From NCBI RefSeq assembly GCF_000002865.3, contig NW_001865073.1, positions 144,780 to 208,779 of the forward strand: a stretch of 64,000 bases of DNA, read 5' to 3'. The notes beneath the pieces were generated by a model. It ran no database searches. It saw only the letters and a list, made by a program, of their open reading frames with translations, and had not been told where the DNA came from. The position numbers and the translations under genes were made by a program. The stretch is from Monosiga brevicollis MX1. Its lineage: Eukaryota; Opisthokonta; Choanoflagellata; Craspedida; Salpingoecidae. This document shows, one piece after another, positions 10,800 to 22,046 of the stretch. The number at the start of each line of letters is the position of its first letter. Within the stretch, counting starts at the first letter, position 1.

Positions 10800-11812
10800 A
10801 TGGCCATGCTTGCACGCGCGATGCGCTCGGCGACCACTGGTGCCCGCCGCATGAAGCACACCCTGCCTGACCTGGCCTACGACTATGCCGCGCTCGAGCC
10901 CGTCATCTCGGCCAAGATCATGGAGCTGCACCACAGCAAGCACCACAACGTATGGTTGTGCGTCATCGAGCAAGCCCAGCCCCGGTGGCCTCAGCCTCAG
11001 CACTCACGTATTGGCTATGTGTTCTGTGCGCGTTCTTTAGACCTACGTGAACAACCTCAACATTGCCGAGGAGCAGTACGCCGAGGCCGTGCATACGGGT
11101 GATTTGACCAAGGCCATTGGTCTGCAGAGCGCCATCAAGTTTAACGGTGGTGGCCACATCAACCACTCCATCTTCTGGACCAACCTGGCCCCCAAGGAAC
11201 AGGGCGGTGGCGAGCTTCAGGATGGTATGTATGTTGGTCCATACGGCACCCTTGGTGTTTGTGTTTGTGTGTGCGCGTGTGTGGGATGGGCTTGAGCGGC
11301 TGGCCAATCCGTCAAGAAGCCTCTTACGATGAGCGTGTATCGGCTTGGCAGGTGAGCTCAAGACGGCCATCGAAGAAGCATTTGGCTCTGTCGAGACGAT
11401 GCAGCAGAAGCTCAACGCCATGACGGCCGCCGTCCAGGGCTCTGGCTGGGGCTGGCTCGGTTACAACAAGGCCAGCAAGCAGCTGCAACTGGCCACCTGC
11501 GCCAACCAGGATCCTCTCGAGACGACCCATGGCCTTGTTCCCCTCTTTGGCATTGATGTCTGGGTACGTTGGCGATAACTGAGGGGGATGTTCCATCATC
11601 GATGCCGCAAACAGCGTCTCGACATGACTATTCATGCTCAGCATGCATGCACTTTTCTCACCGTTTGGACTGCGCGCGCTTGGTCCTATTCTGTTTAGGA
11701 ACACGCTTACTATCTTGATTACAAGAACGTGCGCCCCGACTACCTCAAGGCCGTTTGGGAGATTGCCAACTGGCAAAATGTCGAGGAGCGCTACCAAGCC
11801 GCCAAGCTCTAA
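10800..11812 (+). CDS. SOD2: Mitochondrial Fe/Mn superoxide dismutase (Mn type), four exons
   Basis: Exons are 10800-10949, 11041-11224, 11352-11563 and 11699-11812, all GT-AG and in frame, giving 219 residues. The enzyme converts superoxide to oxygen and hydrogen peroxide in the mitochondrial matrix. The first 18 residues ([18 protein letters not shown]) are a plausible presequence; mature protein begins near [16 protein letters not shown]. Metal ligands are visible: His in MELHHSKHH, His in [10 protein letters not shown], and Asp and His in [15 protein letters not shown]. The Gln of [12 protein letters not shown] is the position diagnostic of Mn rather than Fe enzymes. The ending [13 protein letters not shown] is normal. 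The length matches the animal enzyme. It is head to head with ATP synthase subunit b and tail to tail with the degenerate phosphoglycerate mutase. Confidence 0.97.
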
Positions 11813-12299
11813 GTGTTTGATCTGGTACTTGCTCATCATAAGAATTCAAAAGGTGCAAGAAACATGGTTGAAATCCTTGTGTCATCGCTCAACGAGCCAG
11901 AGTTACATCCACGTGGGATGCAGGCATCGCTGATAGTGATCGATTGGGTTACTTCTTTCCTCGAATGTCGGTGAAGATAAATTTATCCACCACATCAATT
12001 GATCACGCGAAACTCTCTTCTCCATCTGATGTTCCTTTTTTTTTTTTTTTTTCTTTTTTTTTTTATAACATCTTGTTCAACCCCCCCGCCTTTTCTTGGG
12101 AGGGTACAGTACATGTGTCTGTGTGGGCGGGGGATCCAGCAATCTATACATAATATGCTCGATGTCCTTACTCAAAGGGGTCACAAAGGACCAGCCACCG
12201 CCCACGACTATGAGTGTCCGAGGCCAAGTTGGCATATGGTCGTCCAGCGTTGGTGAAGCGCATCAAGGCTGACTTCCACTGTAGGTGCCAAGCTCCGCC
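11813..12299. other. Convergent intergenic region with a T-rich run
   Basis: No gene was seen. A nearly pure T run of about 35 bases, interrupted by one C, lies at about 12029-12064. The stretch separates the 3' ends of SOD2 and the phosphoglycerate-mutase-like gene. Confidence 0.45.
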
Positions 12300-12962
12300 T
12301 CAGGCGGGCGCCGAGATGATGCGTGCCGCAAATGGATGGGATGGGGCGGTCGCTTCAGATGGCTCGTCCGCTGTGGCGTCACTGTGCGGCTCTCCAGCAG
12401 GCTTCGGTGCTTCGGTGTATTGCTGCACCGTCATCGTGGCGGCATCAAAGGTGTAGACCATGGCGGCTCCGGGCTCGAGCGCCAGATCGGCCGCCACGGC
12501 CGAGGGAACGCTATCAACCTTGCTGACCAAACAGGCCAGTGTGGGGAGCTCTGCAACCACTAGCACCCGCAGGCCGGCCTTGAGCTTGGGGCGAATGTCC
12601 AGTTCCCAGACAGGGCCGGCAGCTTCATTGATGGCGGTGTTCGTCTCGACGAGGTTGGCCTCCTTTTCGACGGGCAGAAAGAGGCGGTCAATGGCCTCGA
12701 GCACCACATTGGTGGTCTTCACGTCGCGGCGACGGGTCGAGCAGTAGACCACGTCAAAGTCGGCGTGCTCATGGACCATGGCATGGCCCACTCGTTCAGC
12801 CAGCGCAAGTCCGGTCGAGTCGAGCTTGGGGTCCTCCTCGCCCGACGCTGCCGTACTGCCTGGGCGCAGGAGCACCAGCGTGGGGGTGGGGCCTACACTG
12901 GGCTGATTCTTGCCGGGTTGTTTCTTCGCGGCCGTGGCACCGGCTGACTGGCACATACCCAT
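12300..12962 (-). CDS. Degenerate phosphoglycerate mutase-like protein, probable pseudoenzyme
   Basis: A single exon of 220 residues starts at the ATG at 12962 (MGMCQSAG). The layout follows cofactor-dependent phosphoglycerate mutase (histidine phosphatase superfamily). TLVLLRPGST stands where the family has LVLIRHGES. FDVVYCSTRRRDVKTT then VLEAIDRLFLPVEKE matches the region of human PGAM1 reading FDICFTSVQKRAIRT and LDAIDQMWLPV. IRPKLKAGLRVLVVAELPTL matches [20 protein letters not shown], and a MVYTFD strand follows. The phosphorylated His of RHG is Pro here, and the second catalytic His of AHG is replaced by Glu. The central lid segment of about 80 residues is shortened to some 15. An Arg in the STRRR stretch is kept. 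It is therefore unlikely to be an active mutase; a binding or structural role, or early decay of the gene, are both possible. Confidence 0.72.
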   Translation of the reverse strand: MGMCQSAGATAAKKQPGKNQPSVGPTPTLVLLRPGSTAASGEEDPKLDSTGLALAERVGHAMVHEHADFDVVYCSTRRRDVKTTNVVLEAIDRLFLPVEKEANLVETNTAINEAAGPVWELDIRPKLKAGLRVLVVAELPTLACLVSKVDSVPSAVAADLALEPGAAMVYTFDAATMTVQQYTEAPKPAGEPHSDATADEPSEATAPSHPFAARIISAPA

Positions 12963-13862
12963 GCTGCTGGTCAATGAAGCGCACGGACGAGAAATGCGTC
13001 ACCAAGGTCATCAGTTCCCAACTGCAGTTTTCAACACCACACATCATCGTCAAACCCTCATCGTCCTGCTTTGCTTTCTGGGCAGTTGGCGGGCACACGT
13101 CGACTTGATGTTCGGGCAAGTCATGAAACGATCCCACAATCAGAAGCTTGACAAACGGATCATCACGCCGCGTCGTGCGAGATCAATAGAGTTGAAAGAG
13201 CGAAGGCAGGCGCCCGTGGCCGAAATCGTAAGGGTAGCGTTGTAGCTTCAGGAAGGTAGCTGGGCAGGCCTCACCAAGGTCTTGTTTCGTAATTTCCAGG
13301 GCTCTGCTTGCCTCATCCTCCTGTTTCCCAGCGTGCTGCTTGACTCATCCTAACGGAACACACATCATAGTGTCATGTCGATGCCCCACCTGCCCTCATC
13401 AAGAGGGCAGTCCGATTAAAACGAATGTGACTGGGTGTTTGTTTGCTTAGGGCTGGAATGTGTATCATCTCAACTGACATGTGAACAACAGCGTTTGTTT
13501 TCGTCACCTTTCCAGGCTCGGCTGAGCGCGCTCAAGCATATGCGGTCACCGACACTCTCATCTGGCCGGCCATTGGTACGGAAAACGAGGCCAGGCAGCG
13601 CATGACGAGCATGATGAGCACAAGCGAGCGAGAGGGAGAGAGGAAAAAAAAAAGGTAAGCGATCGACGGATTGAGCCGTTTGAGTCGTACTGGGGTCTTA
13701 CTCGCCAAACCCGCTTGACTAACAAGGCTTGAATTCAGTGGTTGCATCCCTCGCTCGTGCAGCGTCCTTAGTCTGGACGTGTGGGGGCCACGCCTAAACG
13801 GTTTAGACGGAGGTTTGGCGATGATGCGAGAAAAGGCGTTGACGCTGCCCTTTTTGCCCGAG

Positions 13863-13908
13863 TTGGCGACCGCTGCACGCATTCGATGGCGACCGCTGCA
13901 CGCATTCG
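13863..13908. repeat. Tandem duplication of a unit of about 23 bases
   Basis: The unit beginning GGCGACCGCTGCACGCATT is present twice in direct succession with no visible difference. It lies outside any gene I can recognise. Confidence 0.8.
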
Positions 13909-14645
13909 ATCGGCCATCCGCTGTTCGTGACCGGAAGAAGAACGAGATGAGTGGGAACGAATGCGCCAGAACAGAAAGGAAGAGAAACGGTCAGAGGCTT
14001 AAGATGCGCAAATGATAGCAATGAAGAGATGTCAGAGGCAGGATGTAAATATTGAGAGCTACACAAGATTGTAAAAAGAAAGTAAAGGGGTTTCAGAGAT
14101 TCTATTCCGATGTTCGGAAAGGTAAGAGAACTTGCAAAAACCCGATTGATTCCGAGACCCCAAAAGAACAAAGGAAACACCAAGTGCGACCACCAAACGC
14201 AACTCGCGCCAACCCACACCCTGAGCCCACATTCACCAACAGATGCACAGACTCGGGGCACAGACTCGACGGCGCTTTATGGCAGCGGCGGGAAGAGCAA
14301 GAGTTGAGCCAAAGCCACCAACACCAGCACGTCGATCGATGTCACTCGCCCGGTCAACAACGCATTTACACGGCGGGGGCCCTCTCCGCGCCCCCCACGC
14401 TTGTGCCCTTCCCACGAAAACGGTCAGAAATCCCATACTGCGCCGGCCTCCTTTTCCTACCATGTCAGTGGTAAGTGTGGTGGGTTCGACATGTCCCAAC
14501 CCCTCTGCGCCATTCGAGCCAAACGACCATGACGTCCCCGCCACCCCTCGCCCCTTTTGGACTGGGCTATCTCCGCCCGTGTCGTTCGGTCTGCCTTTGG
14601 CTGCCTGGTGCCTCTGTGAGAGTCGCCGATGGTACACATCATCGA

Positions 14646-14755
14646 GACCACCCACTGACGACATCATCGGGACCACCAGTCAGTGGGTGGTCCACTCTTG
14701 TGACGACCCAAGAGTGAATGAAACAGCCCGTTGAACTTCTTCAAAGAGTACTCTT
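14646..14755. repeat. Three back-to-back perfect inverted repeats
   Basis: Arm 14646-14659 (GACCACCCACTGAC) is the exact reverse complement of 14679-14692 around a 19-base loop. Immediately adjoining, 14693-14700 (CACTCTTG) pairs with 14709-14716 around an 8-base loop. A 12-base palindrome (AAGAGTACTCTT) follows at 14744-14755. The second hairpin and the palindrome share the motif AAGAGT. Confidence 0.8.
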
Positions 14756-15176
14756 GGAGTCGTCCAGCCGCAGGCTCATGGACGTGCAATCCGAGCGCAC
14801 ACCGTCCATCGTCCATTGTCCATCCATTCTCGCGTCGACAACAACCCAGGCGTTTGACAAAGGAGTGATTGATTGTTCCCGCGAGATGGGAAAGAAGCGC
14901 GTTCGACCCCTCCCATCCAAGGAAAGCGCGCCCCCATTCATCCACCGGTCGCTAAGCACAACGACAACGTCTGAACCCCAACCCCTTTTCCTCCATAAGA
15001 CCCCATTGCACCTCGTTGGACAGCCCATTGCCTTTGTGCCCTTCCTCCTCACCCCCTACCCCTGTGCCCCTTTGTGCCTGTTGGTCTTTTGGGCTTCTGC
15101 TTCTCGACTCAGCTCGGCTCGACTGCCAGTCCGCCTCGGGACAAAGCCCGCCCTTTGTGTGCCAGACATCTCAGTC

Positions 15177-15285
15177 AGTGTGTGAGTGTGTGTGAGTGTG
15201 AGTGTGAGTGTGAGTGTGTGTGTGTGTGTGAGGCTGTTCTGTGTTCTTAGAGCCGATCAAGCTGATCCTCTCTCTCTCTCTCTCG
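15177..15285. repeat. TG/GAG-type and CT microsatellites
   Basis: Repeats of GTGTGAGTGTGAGTG type run from about 15177 to 15231, and a pure CT run lies at about 15270-15285. They fall in the presumed 5' flank of the glutamine-rich gene. Confidence 0.8.
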
Positions 15286-16117
15286 ATCCAAGCATCTTCT
15301 TTCTGCTTCTCTCAATTACATTGGGTTCACACTCATGAATGAACTCTTTTTTTTTCCCCACCAGTGTCCTGCATCTGGGGGCTTTCCATCGATCCCATCA
15401 TTGTTCGGTTTCACCCGAGTCTACTGCTTCCAGCTTCACTGAGTTGGGTCGATCCTCCCTCCCTCCCTCCCTCCTCTTCTGCACCCCAACCGCCTGCTAC
15501 TTGGTTGAACCCCCATCAGCCAAGCACAGTCACAACGGCGAGACCCGGTCGTCCACTGGTTTCCGGATAAGTCAGCCAAACCCCCGCAGTGCAATCCTCC
15601 CACCAACGCCGGCTTTGCCACACACATTCGGGTCGGGTGGCATACCGGCTGCGCCTCGCCACTTTTAGGCTCTTCACCCACCCAACGCTACTTTTTCTTT
15701 CCCAACCCACGCCGCAACCGGTCAACCTCGCCCACCACACTCGTGCTCAACAACAGCAGCTACCCGGTAGCCGTCCCACTCTCTTTCTCTTTCTCTTCCT
15801 CTCCCCCCACCGGCAGCTGTTTCCTGGCTTTGCCATTCTGCGTCTTGATTCTTTCCAACGTCGTTTCTCTAGTCCTTCAACTCGTGGACAGCAGTCCAGC
15901 TTTTCCCATTTGGTGTCCGGATCACACTTCCTCGGGTCCAGCCCTGGCGAGAGCTGGTCGCTTGCGGCTGGCGAGGATCCTTGGCTCAAACCTGCCAGTT
16001 TAGCTGCACCATCTGACCTTGCTTCCATCTACCCAGCTCCCTTTGCGAGCTCCCGCATCCTCAGAAACTCAGCCATCACCGATGAGGGCCTTCTCATAAT
16101 AGCCAAGACTTTTGGTC

Positions 16118-16676
16118 ATGTCGTCCCCCGACCCACCTGTCGATGGCGATCCTGACCGCTCAGATGGCATGAAGGAGCCCCTTTCATCCTCATCGACAGC
16201 GACAGTCGCTGCCTCCACGCAGGCAGATAATGTCGCTCAATCGCCAAAGTCTTTGCCTAGTGCACCCACAAGGCATCCACAAGGCTCGAGCACCGCTGCC
16301 ATGTCCCCCGCCTCCAGTACCTCGGGCCCCAGCCCAGGTCCCTTCCCACGCCCCGCCGCTCCCGCTGGCTATTCGTACGGCATACCCCCGCCCTCGGCCA
16401 TGGCCATGACCCCCGCTCCTCATCCTGCCTACGCCATGGGCCATTATCCCAACTATGCCTCCACGCTGCCCAATGCGGTCCGCATGCCCTTGCCTGGTTC
16501 AGTGGGGGCACCATCATACCTCCCCGCAGGCTACCTGCCATATCCTACATCTTATTATCACGTAGATCCTGCCCTGATGGGCGCTGTTACTACGGTACCT
16601 GTCTATCCACACGGCTACGCAACCCCCTCCATGCCTATCCAGCAACGGCAACGGCACCGGTCAGATCAGCAGCAAG

Positions 16677-16716
<40 letters not shown>

Positions 16717-19700
16717 GGACCAGCAACAACAGGACCAGCAACAACAGGAACAGCAACAACAGGAACAGCAACAACAGGACCAGCAACAACAGGAACAGCA
16801 ACAGCAACAGCTACAACTACAACTACAGCAACAGCAACAGCAACTACCGCCGCAACCGCACCGCCGACGATCCGAGCATACTTCGGTGCAACAGCATCAT
16901 CATTACCAACCGCAACCACACCAATCGCATGCACAGGGCCATCGCCATCACATGCCCTACGTGCCACAGTCTCACAACGTTATCCAGCAGTCGCAGCTTT
17001 ACTCAGCTTCTCATCAACACCCTAATTTGTCATACGTGGCCACCAACGGCACTCAGTTTCACGCTCCGCAACCGGCCTACCAATCACATCAATACCCTCC
17101 TCACCCCCAGCAACTTCAGGTACAGTCGTAAACCAGTATCATCCTCCCTCCCCCCCACTTGTGTGCTCGAGGCTGTCCTTGACAATTCACCCTTCAAAAC
17201 CATCAACGCTGGACCTTTCGCCCATGATTAACCCCGGCGTTGACTTTTCGACTGTGTGTGTAGGGATGGTCTCCCCAGGCATACCCGCATACGCCCTCTA
17301 GCATGGGCCTCCACACGTCCGGCCTACCTTCCCCGCACATACAAACCGCTGCCAGTGGCTATGCCCGGGCGTATTCCAGCGATTCTTCAACCACCATCCT
17401 ACCCTCCCATCACACCCTTTCCCCCACGGTAGGATTCATGTTACATTTGCGCGCACTAAAACGGCTTTCTCCTCACCGTGCATCAACATGTGCCACTTAG
17501 GGGTTGGACAAACATGGTGCTCGACGCCCTCCCACATCAGAGTTTCCGACCCCAGGTCACCTTGCATTACGCAACAAACTCGTCGAAGTCAGTCCATGCT
17601 GCTTGGTGCAAAATTCAAAGCCTGCTGGCTCTGCTCACATGCACCGCACACACGCACGCTAATGCACGCACGCACGCACGCACGCACGCACACACACACT
17701 CTCTCTCCCTCTCTCACGCACACTCTCATCCTTGCAGCACAAGTACACGATGGATGGTCAGGTACTGGAGCTACAATCCTTTCTGGTTTGTCTTCGTTTG
17801 CAAACATTGTTTTGCACATGCGACACGATTTCCTTTTGACACATCACAACTCAAAATCTGGCCGGACACGACGCTGCATGCTGCATAGTTGCCACACGTG
17901 TATCGACCTCACCTGGGTCGTCTCTTTGGCCCATCCGGAGCCATACTGAAGAAGCTGACAGCACACTACAAGGTCCATCTGCAAGGCCTGCCAACTCGAT
18001 CTACTGCCGTCGCGGACGCGTGAGTGTTCGCTTCTGTTTTGGACGCTCCGTCCTCCAGTATTCCTCTTCACTTCTTCATGCACATCTGCAACAAACTACA
18101 GCTACCTCCTATCTGTTACGGGTATACCCTCCAGCAACTTTGATGGGTTCTTTCACGATCTGCTCGAGCTCTTGGAAACGCCGCCCAAGGTACACATGCA
18201 CGTGGCATCACCCTGATGCCTGCTGTGGTGGTAGTCAAACAAGTTGCTTTCCGCAAGAAGCTGATCTGATTGCCCACTACATCTCATTCCACCTCGCATG
18301 TGCTTCCAGCAACTCAAGGGGTCGTTGCAGCTCCTCCTCGAATCGATCAAGGTTTGATATCACTACGACATGTGGGGTGCTGCCTTAAGCATCGTGGGGC
18401 TACGGTATTTTGGCTCACTAAAGCTTTCATGATACAGGGAATAGTGCCAGAGCCAACCGATTCAGTCACGCCACCCCCAGCGGAAACGGCAGAAGTGCAC
18501 ATTGAGGATATCGCCCAATCGCCCGTCCAATCAACGGTCAGCGCGTGGCAGGCCCTTCTCCTGGGCTTTGCTCAGTCTGCCGTTCCTTCAGTACAACAAG
18601 AGGGCTGAATCTCATCTCATTCAACCTAGGTTTGCACCAAGGGAGTCGTGGTCAACCGCTGGATGAACGGCCAAGTCCTTTTGGCCAGTCAAACCACCAC
18701 ATGTCGTCTCATCTTTCCCAATGATCTCCACGTCGTGCGTACCCCCCCACCAAAGTCTCGCCTCTCGCTCGTCCGACACTGAACCCCTAGTGTCTTGCTC
18801 AACAGTTTCCCTTCGATTGTGCATCTAGTATGACGTCGGCGACTCCATTTCCGTCACGGGTCCCTTTCATTGGGTGGCCAATCCCACAACGTATGCACGT
18901 TTTCCAGGCCTTGCTGTTTGACATTGTACAGAGGTGTATATGGACTTTTGTTTCCTAATGCTTCTATTTCCGTCTCAGGATCAGCGCAAGCAACAGCAGC
19001 AACACCAGCTCTACTGCATCCGTGTCCAATGCGGATGCCTCAGAACTCCCTGTGCTCCGCGTTACCGAGGCCGTCCGTACGTCACGACAGCACTGATTAG
19101 GATCCGCTTTGGCCTGGAGTCAGGTACAACGCGCGATCGTCTCATGTTGCTTGGATGCGCCACGTGTGCAGATGAACCACGCACAGACCCAGTGACGACG
19201 GACGTATGCCTTGTGGCTTTGCTCCGCTACACGACGATGGATGGTGACACAAAACTTCTGCTGCACCGCTACAGCGACTCTTGTTCGTTATCTTTGGCAC
19301 CTGCACCGAGACTGGCCTACACGGGCATTCTGTTCCTGTGCGTTTCTTCCCACATGATTGCCCACTGCTATTATTCACGCGAATTTGGCGATTGTTGCCG
19401 ATAGATGCTGGTTTACAGTTGTACAAGAACATCCGAGCCGTGTACAAGGTTGCACATCGGCGGTCTCGCAATTTCCAACACGTTTCTGCCGCACAGGAGC
19501 GTTGTTACCAGTTGATTCATGTTTGCTGGAACGCCTTTACCATTGCAGAGCAAAACTCCCTACTTGAGCACGGTTCGAAGCGTGCACATTGCATTGCACG
19601 GCGCGCGAGCGAACGGGAAAAGACTTTCAACTCTGGCTCTGCATGCCGACCCTCACGTTTCTGCGGCTGTGCATTCGCTTGCCCGAGCAGGTACACTCTC

Positions 19701-20549
19701 GTCTTGCGAGCTGAGTAGCGACTTGGACCTTGAGGTACGTTGACGCGTTCGAAAACGGGAATCGCAGTTCTGCCTGCTTTGCCCTTCACGGCCCTAACGT
19801 GACCACATCTTTGCTGGCAGTTTTTGCAATTCCACCAGAGCTTGCGGGACTATGCACGCCAAGTGTTACGGGTCCTCAGCTTGGCGCAGCCCAAGTGTCG
19901 TCCAAAGCCCACGGACAATCAGCGTTGGGCCGTGCCATCTGGTACGCCCTCTCCTCAGCTTACCCAACAGTCGAGCTGGTTGCACAAAACCAACCGAGTC
20001 ATGGCCTCGCCTGCTGTGCCACATTCTTACCATGTGCTGCGGCATCCTGTTGCAGGTTTCCGAGGGTATTGGCACCAACAGGAGCGGCTGGAGACCATGA
20101 GCGAGGCGGCCCAGCGCATTGTAGAGGGCCTGTACGGGGCTAAGGTCTTGGATAAGTGCCGGGTGCATGTGCATGATCCCGTCGTGTCGGCAGCCGTATC
20201 CGAGCAGCTACTTCTCAACGCACGCGTCGTCTCACTCGATCTGGGCCAGCTCTCCGAGGCTGAGGCGACGGCATGGGTGGACGAGCTCAGCCAGACGGTG
20301 CGACCACGTGAGGTCTTGGAGTATGCCTGGGTCACACCGTCAGAGCTGGCTGTGCCGCCCCCGAACAACGAGCAGACTGGCAGAGGAGAGACCCACGTGA
20401 AGCTTCCCGCTACAGATGTTTTGTCCTATGCTGCGCTGCGACCTATGCGCACCATGCGACGCTTTGAGGGCGTCTGGCGTCCCACGAGTAGCGTGGATCA
20501 GACATCTGCCCTCGTGAACTGGCTTCAACAGCATCTCATTACCCAGTAA
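16118..20549 (+). CDS. Glutamine-rich multi-exon protein, function unknown
   Basis: I do not recognise the family. It starts at the ATG at 16118 (MSSPDPPVDGDPDR). Exon 1 (16118-17119) encodes a Pro/Ser/Tyr-rich stretch, then a polyglutamine region, then a His/Gln-rich stretch. Further exons with clean GT-AG sites and matching phase include 17264-17428, 18310-18351, 18438-18536, 18630-18734 and 18829-18890, with more to 20549. Visible pieces include SVTGIPSSNFDGFFHDLLE and KGVVVNRWMNGQVLLAS, followed by CRLIFPNDLHVYDVGDSISV; this last pattern of strands recalls an OB-fold but is not diagnostic. The final exon (from about 20056) encodes a charged C-terminus ending VNWLQQHLITQ. Exons between 17490-18020 and 18960-19720 are uncertain in frame. 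The Q-rich N-terminus suggests a nuclear or transcription-related protein; that is a guess. Confidence 0.6.
16672..16855 (+). repeat. CAA/CAG repeat encoding polyglutamine
   Basis: A run of CAA and CAG codons interrupted by GAC, GAA, CTA and CAG-Leu units encodes (Q)n with regularly spaced D, E and L. A repeated QQQDQQQQEQ-type unit suggests expansion by slippage. It lies in frame inside exon 1 of the glutamine-rich gene. Confidence 0.9.
17660..17718. repeat. ACGC / CA / CT compound microsatellite
   Basis: Tandem GCAC/ACGC units run into a short CA run and then a CT run. It sits between two exons of the glutamine-rich gene, probably in an intron. Confidence 0.85.
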
Positions 20550-21292
20550 AAATGTTCTCACCCAATACATCCCGTACACAAGACTGCTTTTGGTCAACAT
20601 GTTGTTCGTTGAACGGAGGAACATGACATTGTTGATCCGACTCTTCTTTGATGAACGGGTGGCGCATGGGAAATCCCAATATGAGTAGTCGTCAACAGTG
20701 CAGTACATTTGCACAATTCTGAAATGGATCATGCGTAATTGACTCTCCCTTCCACCAAGCAGCGCTGACCCAGTGTCGACACGTAATGATGATAACATGA
20801 CAACAGCCCGCCAGCCTAAACGAACGAAGACAGTGCCAGAACAAGCTTTAGGGCCAAAACTCCTACTTTGTGCCTTGAATGCAGCCGCAATAATTTTCCG
20901 TCTCATGTTAGCTCAACGACCTGACCAACATTGGTGTACCTATGGCTTGTGTTCATGTTCACAGCAACCTTGTGCTAAGGCGAGAGTCATGACTCAACCG
21001 ATATTATAATATACAGAGAAAGACGCGCCTCTCCCGAGCACAGTTTTGTCCCTTGTTGAAGCGAGGCAAAAGTTTTCAGTTTTGGCATAGAGCAGTTCGT
21101 ACTTTACATGTTAAGACATTGTATGATGTGATTCAAATAAGGGGCATGACAAAACGACTAGAGCAAGCCGCCCTCCCGCGCCCGGCATGCTGCCTTTTGA
21201 GAGATGATCTTTGGCTAGTTGGTGTTTAAGAACACCGGTTTATGGTTGTATATAAAAAGAGTTTTCAGTGGAAAGTCAAGGCAACAAAGCAC
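20550..21292. other. Convergent intergenic region with the H4 3' processing site
   Basis: No gene was seen between the stop of the glutamine-rich gene and the stop of histone H4. The H4-proximal end contains the hairpin listed separately at 21221-21236. Confidence 0.5.
21221..21236 (-). terminator. Putative histone 3'-end stem-loop
   Basis: On the H4 strand the sequence is GGTGTTCTTAAACACC: a perfect 6-bp stem, starting GG and ending CC, with a 4-base loop CTTA whose second base is T. This is the 16-base 6-4-6 geometry of metazoan replication-dependent histone mRNAs. It lies 56 bases beyond the stop codon, a typical distance. An AAAGA-containing stretch follows, as a downstream element would. 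The internal stem bases differ from the animal consensus. Confidence 0.55.

Positions 21293-22046
<754 letters not shown>

Larger units (their letters stand above)
12963..16117. other. 3.1 kb without a recognisable gene
   Basis: Open frames exist on both strands, but they are low-complexity, overlap one another and show no familiar domain. The right-hand part (about 15000-16117) is pyrimidine-rich and probably holds the promoter and 5' UTR of the glutamine-rich gene. Specific features inside are a short tandem duplication at about 13863-13908, a cluster of inverted repeats at 14646-14755, and TG/GAG and CT microsatellites at about 15177-15285. An undetected fast-evolving multi-exon gene cannot be excluded. 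Confidence 0.45.

Noticed and set aside
9800-10870. Long open frame of about 356 codons across the ATP synthase b / SOD2 spacer
   Set aside because: It reads through CT-rich low-complexity sequence, resembles no family, and overlaps the SOD2 first exon in a different frame.
12963-15700. Several short open frames on both strands in the gene desert
   Set aside because: They overlap each other, are low complexity and show no consistent splice structure.
15589-16155. Open frame of 188 codons before the glutamine-rich gene
   Set aside because: Pyrimidine-driven Ser/Pro/Leu composition with no recognisable domain; more likely 5' leader sequence.
16635-16967. Minus-strand valine-rich frame opposite the polyglutamine tract
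   Set aside because: It is the mirror of the CAA/CAG repeat and has no independent support.
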